64,000 bases of DNA from Bin5 sp034422415 (GTDB taxonomy: Bacteria > Chloroflexota > Anaerolineae > Caldilineales > Caldilineaceae): the NCBI GenBank assembly GCA_965202955.1, contig OZ241871.1, positions 2,108,001 through 2,172,000 of the forward strand, written 5' to 3'. The first letter of the stretch is position 1; each line of letters opens with the position of its first letter. Made by a program: the position numbers and the translations under genes. This document shows positions 35,206-42,776 of the stretch, in pieces. A model generated the notes under the pieces. It was given only the letters and a program-made list of their open reading frames with translations. It was not told where the DNA came from and did not search any database.

Positions 35206-36077
35206 TGTCTCTCCCCCATGTAGAAGACCAGCCGCGACGAAATCCGCACAAGCAACAGGATCAGCAGGAATACGACGACAAAGTAGACCCAGCTGAGTGC
35301 GGCGCCGTAACCCAGGCGCAGCTGTTCGCGGAGGCTGATATCCATGATGTAGTTGACGACCGAATTTAGCGGATCTGTGAACGAGTCGATGATCGTGTAG
35401 ATCGCGGCCACCAGCATCACAGGCGACAGCATCGGCAAGGTAATCTTCCAGAACTCCTCCCACGCGGTCGAACCGTCCACCTTGGCGGCCTCGTACATTG
35501 ACGGCGGGATGCTGTTCAAGCCGGCGATGAAGAGCAGAATCTGCACGCCGGTGTGCCAGATGATCAGCGTTAACCGTTCCACGACCACCTGGACCGGCGC
35601 GACGATCCCCTGTTCCTCCCCGGTTGATTCGCCAAGGCCGGCCATCAGACGCTCCATCGTGCTGTCGACGATCATGTCACCCGCGCCGGCCTCGAGCAGC
35701 TCGGTGATCACGCCCGAGCTGCCGATCACCACCGGCAGGAAGAAGACCGCGCGTAAGAATGTCTGCCAGCGGCCGACCCCCGTCACCAGCAGCGCCATCA
35801 TCAATGAGAAGACGAGGATCAGCGGCAGGTTTACCGCCAGGTCGCGCACGCTGCCCAGCAGCCTGGGCAGAAATCGGACATCCTCTCTGAACGCCTCCGA
35901 GTAGTTTTCCAGTCCCACCCACTGAGTCTGCAGATCGATAAGGTCGCGGACGCTTTCGAAGCTGAGCAGCAGCGAGCGCAGCAACGGCCATAGCAGCAAC
36001 ACCGCCGCGCCGATGACCCAGGGCGTGACGAAGATGTATCCCCAAATGATCTCCTGCTTCCTCAGGCTCAGATTCAT
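35202..36077 (-). CDS. Sugar ABC transporter permease, MalF type (second locus)
   Basis: This 291-aa permease begins MNLSLRKQEIIWGYIFVTPW and has the EAA loop MYEAAKVDGSTAWEEFWKI. It is closely similar to the protein at 22916. It starts only 8 bases after the DUF5696 gene, so the order binding protein, NHL/YIP1, DUF5696, permease, permease is one unit here. Confidence 0.92.
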   Translation of the reverse strand: MNLSLRKQEIIWGYIFVTPWVIGAAVLLLWPLLRSLLLSFESVRDLIDLQTQWVGLENYSEAFREDVRFLPRLLGSVRDLAVNLPLILVFSLMMALLVTGVGRWQTFLRAVFFLPVVIGSSGVITELLEAGAGDMIVDSTMERLMAGLGESTGEEQGIVAPVQVVVERLTLIIWHTGVQILLFIAGLNSIPPSMYEAAKVDGSTAWEEFWKITLPMLSPVMLVAAIYTIIDSFTDPLNSVVNYIMDISLREQLRLGYGAALSWVYFVVVFLLILLLVRISSRLVFYMGERQ

Positions 36078-36085
36078 CGCGCGCG

Positions 36086-38401
36086 TTACTCCTGGCTTGC
36101 GATTGCGTACCCCAGCGGCTCGACCTGCACGCCGGCGCCGGTGTACCGTTCGCTTCCGTAGTTGACGACCACGCGCGTCCTGTCTTCGTAGGTCGTCTCG
36201 AACACCTGCGGCGCGAGCCGGCGATGGCCGACGATGAACTGGTCTACAGTATGGCCCAGTTTCACTACGGCTACGTCGTACTCGCGCGCGGCCCGCTCCA
36301 TCCAGACCAGGTACTGTGAGCTGTACAGCTCGGGGTAGGTCGTCCGCACGAGCACAAGCGGCTCGCGATAGGTCAGCTCATAGGCAGGCAGCATCCCGTA
36401 TTCCAGGCGGCGCAGGAAATCCCGCTGCGGGTCGTCGTCCAGATTGGTCGGCTCGCCGTAGAGGCGCACCAGGCCGTGGGCCGCGATCGGAAAGAAGGGC
36501 ACGGTCTCGTCGGCGAAGACATAGTTGTTGCGGTAAAGAGGGAACTGGGTGATCGTGTCGGCGATGCCCAGCAGGTAGGCATTGCCGCCCTGCGCGGCAA
36601 CCGACCCCATCTCATCAGCCGCGATTGAAAGCATTCGTCGCCACGCGGCCACACCTTGGCTGCGCTGCAGTGGATGTATCGGGTTGGCATCGGGCAACAG
36701 CAGCTCGCCGGCCCAGCGCAGCTCCAGCCCATCCACGCCGAGCGCGGCCAGTCGCGGCGCTTCCGGCAGCAGATAGCGCTCGGTCGCGAAGACCGCGTTG
36801 AGGAAAAACCGGTTCCGCCTCAGCTCGCGCGGCACCTCCTGGCCAAGACCGTAGCTGATCAGATCGCTTACCGGCAGCAGATTCGATTGCAGCACTACGT
36901 CGGTAACCGGAAGGAAGCCGCCATTTTCCAGAATCGCCAGCGTAAAGTCGCTCTCAAGGAAGATCCTTGCTCCCGGACCTTCCCCGGCGCCTGGCAGTCC
37001 GTGAACAGCTGCAGCCAGGTCCCGCAATCCCTGCCTGCCGCCCAGATGCCGGTCGGGCGGCAGGCGCTTGGGCAGGTTGCCCTCATAGCCGTCGTTCTCC
37101 CACCCCATCAGCACCACGTCCAGCTCGGTCATGTGCGCCGCGTGGAAGGCGCGCACGATCTCCTCCGCCTCGGCAAAGCTGGTCGCGGTCACGAATCGCC
37201 GCCACAACAGACCCGGCCTCTCCGCGCCCATCACCAGCCGCAGGCGCAACGCCGCCCTGCCCGCCCCGCCCGTTGCTCCGTCCGAACCCGAGCCCAGACG
37301 CCGCACACCGCGGTCCTCGACCAGGTGTTGACGCAATCTCTGCGCCATCCCCACCCAGCTCGCCTCCTCACCGGCCAGGAAGAAGAAGCGCAGGGCGCGG
37401 TCGCCCTGCACGCTTTCTGACTGATAGTACTGTTTGAAGACACCCTGGCGCGTCGGGAACTGGGCCAGCCGGCGATAGATAAGACGTATATTGGCGCGGC
37501 TGAAGGCCAGCTCATTGTGGCTGACGTTGGCTTCGATCGACGTATCCCCCGCCCCCACTGTGGCAACGCCCAGCACGGCGCCGCCTTCCGCTTCTTTCTC
37601 TCCAGCGACGGCAGTGGCCGCAGGATGCACAATGCCGAACGCCGCCAGCGGCGTGTGCTGTTCCGGCGGCTGGCCGAAAAAGTAGGTATGCGAACCGTAG
37701 GCCGCCGCGCTGAACTTGCTGCGGGTGCCGGGCTGCGCCCCGCCAACATAGGTCAGCGCGCCGGGGCCGTCCGGCAGGACGAAATAGGCTCCTGTCTCCG
37801 CCAGATAGGGTGTCGCTCCCAAATAGGGCAACAGTTCGATGGCTACAAACCTGTTCCGGTCCGACTCCACCAGCGCGGCTTCATCGAGCGAGACATTCAG
37901 ATAGTCGGCGCCCAGCTCGTAGCGCAGCGCAAGCGAGACTTCCAGCTCTGCCATTTCGTACGTCACGACAGCGCCATTCGCGATCGGTTCAATCCTGAAT
38001 TCGGATACATTGGTCACGCTGTTCTCCCGGCGCGCCTGCGTGCTCTGTCCGCGGGTGAAGAAGGCGAAGAATACCGAACCGAAATGTTCGCGCAGACTGG
38101 CCGGAACTGCTTCCGCCTGCGTTTCCGACGGTGTGCTCAGCCAGACTCGGGAGGAGCGCCGGTCGCGTACGGCAATGCGCGCCGTTTCCAGCTCCATGTA
38201 GAGTTGCAGATGGCCGCTTTCCGCCACCAGGCTGTATCCGGCGGGGACCTCGGCCACCAGAGACCGGGCGTTGCGCAGCGGTTCTTCTTCCTGGGCCAGG
38301 GCCGGGCTGGCGGAAGCCAGCAGAAAGAGGAGCAGACCAGCGCAGACCAGCCCCCTGTAGCGGGTGAACGCGCTACAGGTAGAAGATGAGAATGCCCTCA
38401 T
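36086..38401 (-). CDS. DUF5696-type secreted protein (second locus)
   Basis: This 771-aa homologue of the protein at 12851 overlaps the NHL/YIP1 gene by 29 bases, almost the same overlap as in the first locus. The signal peptide ends near SASPALAQEEEP. Shared segments include YLGATPYLAETGAYFVLPDGPG, LDVVLMGWENDGYEGNLPKRLPPDR, VDGLELRWAGELLLPDANP and LLGIADTITQFPL. The conserved Glu/Asp residues in the barrel-like half could be catalytic, but this is only inference. Confidence 0.75.
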   Translation of the reverse strand: MRAFSSSTCSAFTRYRGLVCAGLLLFLLASASPALAQEEEPLRNARSLVAEVPAGYSLVAESGHLQLYMELETARIAVRDRRSSRVWLSTPSETQAEAVPASLREHFGSVFFAFFTRGQSTQARRENSVTNVSEFRIEPIANGAVVTYEMAELEVSLALRYELGADYLNVSLDEAALVESDRNRFVAIELLPYLGATPYLAETGAYFVLPDGPGALTYVGGAQPGTRSKFSAAAYGSHTYFFGQPPEQHTPLAAFGIVHPAATAVAGEKEAEGGAVLGVATVGAGDTSIEANVSHNELAFSRANIRLIYRRLAQFPTRQGVFKQYYQSESVQGDRALRFFFLAGEEASWVGMAQRLRQHLVEDRGVRRLGSGSDGATGGAGRAALRLRLVMGAERPGLLWRRFVTATSFAEAEEIVRAFHAAHMTELDVVLMGWENDGYEGNLPKRLPPDRHLGGRQGLRDLAAAVHGLPGAGEGPGARIFLESDFTLAILENGGFLPVTDVVLQSNLLPVSDLISYGLGQEVPRELRRNRFFLNAVFATERYLLPEAPRLAALGVDGLELRWAGELLLPDANPIHPLQRSQGVAAWRRMLSIAADEMGSVAAQGGNAYLLGIADTITQFPLYRNNYVFADETVPFFPIAAHGLVRLYGEPTNLDDDPQRDFLRRLEYGMLPAYELTYREPLVLVRTTYPELYSSQYLVWMERAAREYDVAVVKLGHTVDQFIVGHRRLAPQVFETTYEDRTRVVVNYGSERYTGAGVQVEPLGYAIASQE

Positions 38402-40565
38402 ACAGGAGTTCTCCCAAAAAGGTGAAAACCTCACCGCCAAGCAGACCCACCAATAGGATCGCGGCCGCCAGAACTGCCATGCCGAAGGTCGTCCCCATCC
38501 CGACCCCCAGCGTCTGCAGTGCCGCAAAGTTATGCACGCTGTAGACCTGAAGCACGAGGAGGAGAAGCACCCAATAGAAGACGATGCCCCAGAGCGTTTC
38601 GTACAACCCGCGCTCCTGTGCCGTCATCCCGTGGCTCATCAACGCGATCGGCACGGCGAACACAATATAAGGCACCAGACAGAAGGCCGTCGTGCGCATC
38701 ACCCCGCGGAAGGTGCCCTCGCCGTCGAACAGCGCCGACACGCCATAGCTGGCGGCCGTCCACAGCAGCCAGGGAACAACGATGCGCAACACCTCGACGA
38801 GCAGGTTTGCCTCCTCCCAACGCAGCTCCGGCAGCAGATAGGCGGCCACTGGACGATACAGCCGCACCCAGTTCGCCACCGAACCTGCCGACGGCGTGGC
38901 TCGCATGTGAAAAGCCAGCAGCATCAGACTGAGGACCCGAACCAGTGCCGCGGCCGCCACCAGCGCCACAGCCGGCCACAACGCGTGACCGGTCTTCAGC
39001 AGCTCAAACGTCTGGACCGGCTTTACGAGGATGCCCAGCAGCGGATGCAACTGCCGTTCCCCGTAGCGCAGCTCGGCCGGCCCCGTGCTGCGGACCGGCC
39101 GCAGAGCGGACAGGGCCGGCCAGAGGATCACGAGCAACATGAGCCCGAAGACGCCGGTCACCAGCCAGCCCATGTTGCGGCGCAGCAGGCCCTGCCGATG
39201 CTCGTAGAAAGCCAGCGAATATCCCAGCTGATCGCGGGCCAGCGCGTAGGCTTTCATCGCCTCCTGCCACTGTTCCTTGTGGTAATGCGCCGCCCCAATC
39301 CCGCTGTGCGCCAGCTCGTAGTGTGAAGCCTCCCTCAAGACCTGTTGCCAGCTCTCGGCCGCCTCTGCATAACGCCCATCGAACTGCAGCGAACTCGCTC
39401 GATGAACCAGCTCCGCAAAGAGCGTCGGCTGCAGCACATGGATCACCGCCCGGCCCGTATCCAGCACATAGAGCCGGCCGCGACTGTCCACCTCGACCTC
39501 GGTCGGCACGCCAAATTGAATGTGGCTCGTCCCCAGCCGGCCGAACGCCATCAGCAAGTTGCGGTCCTGGTCGTACTGATAGATGCGCCCGGAATTGCCG
39601 TCGATCGCCGTCACCGTGCCTACCGTGTCCACCGCCAGGGCTGTGAACCGCGCCGGCGGTTCCCAGGAGCGCCGCTCCTCGCCGAAGATTCGGTTCTGGT
39701 ACAGTTTTTTTTCGAGGCTTTTCTCAATGAAAATGTTGACACCGACCGGGCTGAGCTTCTGAATTTGCCGCGTCGTCTCACCCGCCACCGCCGTGTAGAT
39801 GAAACCGTCGTCGCCCAAATACATATCCGAATGGGAGGTGGGTTTGGCCAGCAGCAGCTTTTCCTTCTGCTCCTCCGTTGCCATGTAGCGCGCCCACAGC
39901 CATCGCAGGCTGAATCCCAGCCGGTTGGCGCCGAAGAAGCCGCGAAACCTGTTCTGTCGGTCCATGACGATCATGCCGGCGCCGGACTGCTCCAGATAGT
40001 AGATATATCCGCGCTTGTCCACCAGGACCTTGCTTGGAGCCGCGCTGTCGATCTCGGCCAGCACGCTGCTTTCAGGCGGGCCGAACTCCGCCAGCAGCTC
40101 CCCATCGGTGGTCATCTGGAGGATACGCGCGTTGCCCGTGTCCGCAACCCAGAGCGTGCCATCGCCCCTGTCTCGAAAGATTCCGCGCGGCCCGTTCAGC
40201 GCCTGCTCAACGCCGAACTGGCGCACCACCCGCTCCTGCGCGTCCAGCTCGATGATGCGGTCATTGCCGGAATCGACAATGTAGAGATGGCCGTTGTCCC
40301 GGTTGATCAGAATGTCGCTCGGCGCGCCAAAGTCGCCGACTCCCAACGAGGTCCCCTCGATGACATGGTCCAATACATAGGGGTCCGGGATCGGGACGCG
40401 ATACCCGGTATTGTCGACGTAGTAGCTTCGATAGGGCGCGATCGTTCCTTGCGCCTCCACCCGCACGGCGCCAAAAACAGACAGCAGGCAGAGGAGCAGC
40501 GCCACTCTCTGTGGAATCACGCTCCGGCTCACTTTGAAAGCTGCTGCCCAGGCGGCCGCGCGCAT
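38373..40565 (-). CDS. NHL-repeat / TPR / YIP1-type membrane protein (second locus)
   Basis: This 730-aa protein parallels that at 10678 over its full length: signal sequence, NHL-like blades (LYIVDSGNDRIIEL, LWVADTGNARILQM, LYVLDTGRAVIHVL), TPR-like YAEAAESWQQVLREA, and a C-terminal multi-span YIP1-like domain with FDGEGTFRGVMRTTAFCLVPYI. The ATG at 40565 is used. A GTG at 40532 giving a shorter signal peptide is equally possible, since neither has a strong ribosome site. Confidence 0.8.
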   Translation of the reverse strand: MRAAAWAAAFKVSRSVIPQRVALLLCLLSVFGAVRVEAQGTIAPYRSYYVDNTGYRVPIPDPYVLDHVIEGTSLGVGDFGAPSDILINRDNGHLYIVDSGNDRIIELDAQERVVRQFGVEQALNGPRGIFRDRGDGTLWVADTGNARILQMTTDGELLAEFGPPESSVLAEIDSAAPSKVLVDKRGYIYYLEQSGAGMIVMDRQNRFRGFFGANRLGFSLRWLWARYMATEEQKEKLLLAKPTSHSDMYLGDDGFIYTAVAGETTRQIQKLSPVGVNIFIEKSLEKKLYQNRIFGEERRSWEPPARFTALAVDTVGTVTAIDGNSGRIYQYDQDRNLLMAFGRLGTSHIQFGVPTEVEVDSRGRLYVLDTGRAVIHVLQPTLFAELVHRASSLQFDGRYAEAAESWQQVLREASHYELAHSGIGAAHYHKEQWQEAMKAYALARDQLGYSLAFYEHRQGLLRRNMGWLVTGVFGLMLLVILWPALSALRPVRSTGPAELRYGERQLHPLLGILVKPVQTFELLKTGHALWPAVALVAAAALVRVLSLMLLAFHMRATPSAGSVANWVRLYRPVAAYLLPELRWEEANLLVEVLRIVVPWLLWTAASYGVSALFDGEGTFRGVMRTTAFCLVPYIVFAVPIALMSHGMTAQERGLYETLWGIVFYWVLLLLVLQVYSVHNFAALQTLGVGMGTTFGMAVLAAAILLVGLLGGEVFTFLGELLYEGILIFYL

Positions 40566-40790
40566 CCGTCGAACAGCCGGTTGGGTACCGGCCTGGCCGC
40601 GCCTGTACTGTTCGCGTCTCTCGTTCAGGCTGGCAGCGCGAGCATGGAACTTCCCTGCGCGCAGTGGATTGTCCGTCTTTTGGGGTGTGAACGGTTCGAA
40701 ATCGAACCGCGCCTCCGTCCCACCGGTCTCAAGGCTCGAAACGGATGCCGGACAGATGCGCCCTCATCCTTCAAACGGGCTTCGAAAAGG

Positions 40791-40823
40791 CCTGGAACCA
40801 GAGGGCTTTCCCCTGGCTCCAGG
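40791..40823 (-). terminator. Stem-loop after binding protein 3
   Basis: On the reverse strand CCTGGAGCCAGGGG pairs with CCCTCTGGTTCCAGG around a short AAAG-type loop, then CCTTTTCG follows. The stem has about 12 pairs and a short T run. It sits between binding protein 3 and the NHL/YIP1 gene. The rest of the 40566-40857 gap shows no gene. Confidence 0.65.
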
Positions 40824-40857
40824 CTGACAAGCATCAACAGAGATTCGGCCGGCGCCG

Positions 40858-42294
40858 TCACACCTCGATGCCGATGCTTTCGTAGAACTCCTTGCGCGCC
40901 GTGGTCGCTTCCTCCTGCCATTCCTCGGCAATCTGCTCGGGCGTAACTTTGCCGCTGGCGATCGAACCTGTCTGCGCGCAGCGCGCCTCGCCCTCTTCGC
41001 CCCTGCAGCGCGCGTCGGGGTAGAACGCCATCCCCAGGTCGCCCCACTCCCAGCCGCCGAAATCGACGCCAAAGTCGGCCTCGATCTTGTACTGGAATGC
41101 GCGCAACTCGGTCACACGGTCGGTCTGCGCAATCTCATCCAAAACCGGGTGGTCGCGATAGGAGCGCAGCGCCGAACCCGCGCCCACCGTCTTCTGGATC
41201 TGCGCGGCGACGTCCAGGTCGACCACCTGAATCATGCAGAGTTCTCCCGCCGGCACACGCTTCTCCTCGGCCACCGTGCGCACCATATGCACATGCCAGC
41301 CGCCCACCTTGATGTTGACCGGCGTCACGCCCGGCGCCATCGCCGGGTTCACATACGGCTCGATCACCTCGGCCACGTCCCACATCTCGTCCGACTTGAT
41401 CACATTGACCGACTCCAACCAGGGCTGCATCGCGACCACACCCTGGGTGAAGCGCTCATGCCACGCCAGACCGGGATCATGGGCCTCATCCCAGGAGATG
41501 CCATACTCGAAGATTGGATCGAAGAGATGGTTCTTGATCGCATTGACCGCCTCGTCCGATGCCAGGTTGAACCCCTGCGCGCCCTCGTCCCACCAGTGCG
41601 ACCCCTGCTCCTTGATCGCGCCAAGGATGCGCGATCCCGACCACTGCGTGCTGGCGTCGAACCCCCATCGTGTGACGGCGCCGCTGGCATCCCGCTCCAT
41701 AACCTTGGCAGCGGTCTCGTAGAGGTCGGCCCACGATTCAAAGCTGTCCGCCGCCGGCGGCCCGGGTACACCGGCGTCATCGAACAGGTCTCGCCGGTAG
41801 AGCCCGATGTAGAAGACAACGCCGTGCCAAATCGGCATCCCGAACTGCTTGTCCATCAAATAGCTCGCCAGCAGGTCGCCCTCGAAAAAGTCGTCGGTCG
41901 TCAGCCCCGCTTCCTCCATGAAGTCGTTCAGAGGCAGGAAGGTCTCCTGGGCATACAGTGGGACGATCGAGCGCGGGAAACTGACGACCGTGTCCGGTGG
42001 CGTGCCCGCCGCCAGCGTCGGCGGAAACGCCTCTCTCGTGTCGTTCACCAGCTGCACTTCGACTTCATGTCCCGTCCTCTCCTCAAACGCGGGCACGACC
42101 GCATTCGCCACCGACTCGAAATTATAGGTGTTGAGAGTCATATACGAGATCGTGACCCCCTCGGCCATCGCGCCAGCCTCCTCTTCCGCAGCCGATGGCG
42201 CGGCCGGCGCGGCACACGCCGCCAGCGCGGCGCCGCCGGCAGCCAGCGCCAGCCCCTGCAAAAACTGCCGTCTCGATACTTTCCCGTTCATCAT
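40858..42294 (-). CDS. Extracellular solute-binding protein 3, Tat-exported lipoprotein
   Basis: The 478-aa protein has the twin-arginine motif KVSRRQFLQGLALAAGG and lipobox ALAAC. AGGAGG ends 7 bases before ATG 42294; a second ATG follows immediately. The mature protein shares the family segments FEERTGHEVEV, TLAAGTPPDTVVSF and SHWWDEGAQGFNLASDEA. Its C-terminus has the Cys pair (PDARCRGEEGEARCAQ) and ends EEWQEEATTARKEFYESIGIEV, like binding protein 2. It heads the reverse-strand transport locus. Confidence 0.9.
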   Translation of the reverse strand: MMNGKVSRRQFLQGLALAAGGAALAACAAPAAPSAAEEEAGAMAEGVTISYMTLNTYNFESVANAVVPAFEERTGHEVEVQLVNDTREAFPPTLAAGTPPDTVVSFPRSIVPLYAQETFLPLNDFMEEAGLTTDDFFEGDLLASYLMDKQFGMPIWHGVVFYIGLYRRDLFDDAGVPGPPAADSFESWADLYETAAKVMERDASGAVTRWGFDASTQWSGSRILGAIKEQGSHWWDEGAQGFNLASDEAVNAIKNHLFDPIFEYGISWDEAHDPGLAWHERFTQGVVAMQPWLESVNVIKSDEMWDVAEVIEPYVNPAMAPGVTPVNIKVGGWHVHMVRTVAEEKRVPAGELCMIQVVDLDVAAQIQKTVGAGSALRSYRDHPVLDEIAQTDRVTELRAFQYKIEADFGVDFGGWEWGDLGMAFYPDARCRGEEGEARCAQTGSIASGKVTPEQIAEEWQEEATTARKEFYESIGIEV

Positions 42295-42360
42295 CTGATC
42301 TCCTCCTTGCTCTGCCCGAATGTGAATTCCGCCAGATACGAAAACTCTGCGCACGGACTG

Positions 42361-42403
42361 CGAAAAACGCGTTTCGTCATTTAGGAAAAGAGGGTCAATT
42401 GAC
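42361..42403. promoter_or_regulatory. Possible operators upstream of binding protein 3
   Basis: CGAAAAACGCGTTTCG (42361-42376) contains the palindrome AAACGCGTTT, which looks like a LacI/GalR-type operator half-site arrangement. GTCAATTGAC (42394-42403) is a second perfect palindrome. Both lie in the ~70-110 bp before the SBP3 start, which suits control of a sugar-uptake operon. Confidence 0.35.
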
Positions 42404-42415
42404 GACATAAAACCC

Positions 42416-42530
42416 GAGTTCCGAGTTTCGGGTTTTGCCAAGTTCCGGGTTTAGCCGAGTTTCGAGTTCCGGGTTTTGCCAAGTTCCGGGTTTTGCCGAG
42501 TTCCGAGTTCCGGGTTTAGCCGAGTTCCGG
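42416..42530. repeat. Tandem repeat, 41-bp period, ~2.8 copies
   Basis: The unit starts gagttccgagtttcgggttt and runs to the next gagttt 41 bases later; two full and one partial copy occur. Within each unit a shorter gttccgggtttt-gcc element is repeated. No coding sense is seen. The following 42531-42776 stretch shows no supported gene. Confidence 0.85.
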
Positions 42531-42776
42531 CCGTTCTCTGGGGCGCGCTTTTTGCTTCCCGGTCGTAGTTTACCATCCGCCGGAAACAGCCGCAAAAGGG
42601 GGGTTTTCGGCTATCAGCCGGTCCGCGCCGGCACTGAGAAAAGCCAGGCGTCGCTCCGCAGCCGGCGCAGCCGAGTCAGCCGCCGCCGACAACCCCCGCC
42701 GCCGGCTCGCGCGCATGGCGGAATGCCGCGCCGGCCTGATCGCCCACGTCGTCACGGGCAAGCGGGACGCGCGCGG

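Noticed and set aside
42416..42530. CRISPR array
   Set aside because: The repeats are directly adjacent and imperfect with no unique spacers, so it is a plain tandem repeat; no cas genes are present.
42570..42761. A 63-residue reverse frame downstream of the kinase gene
   Set aside because: Ala/Arg-rich, no ribosome site, no recognisable motif.
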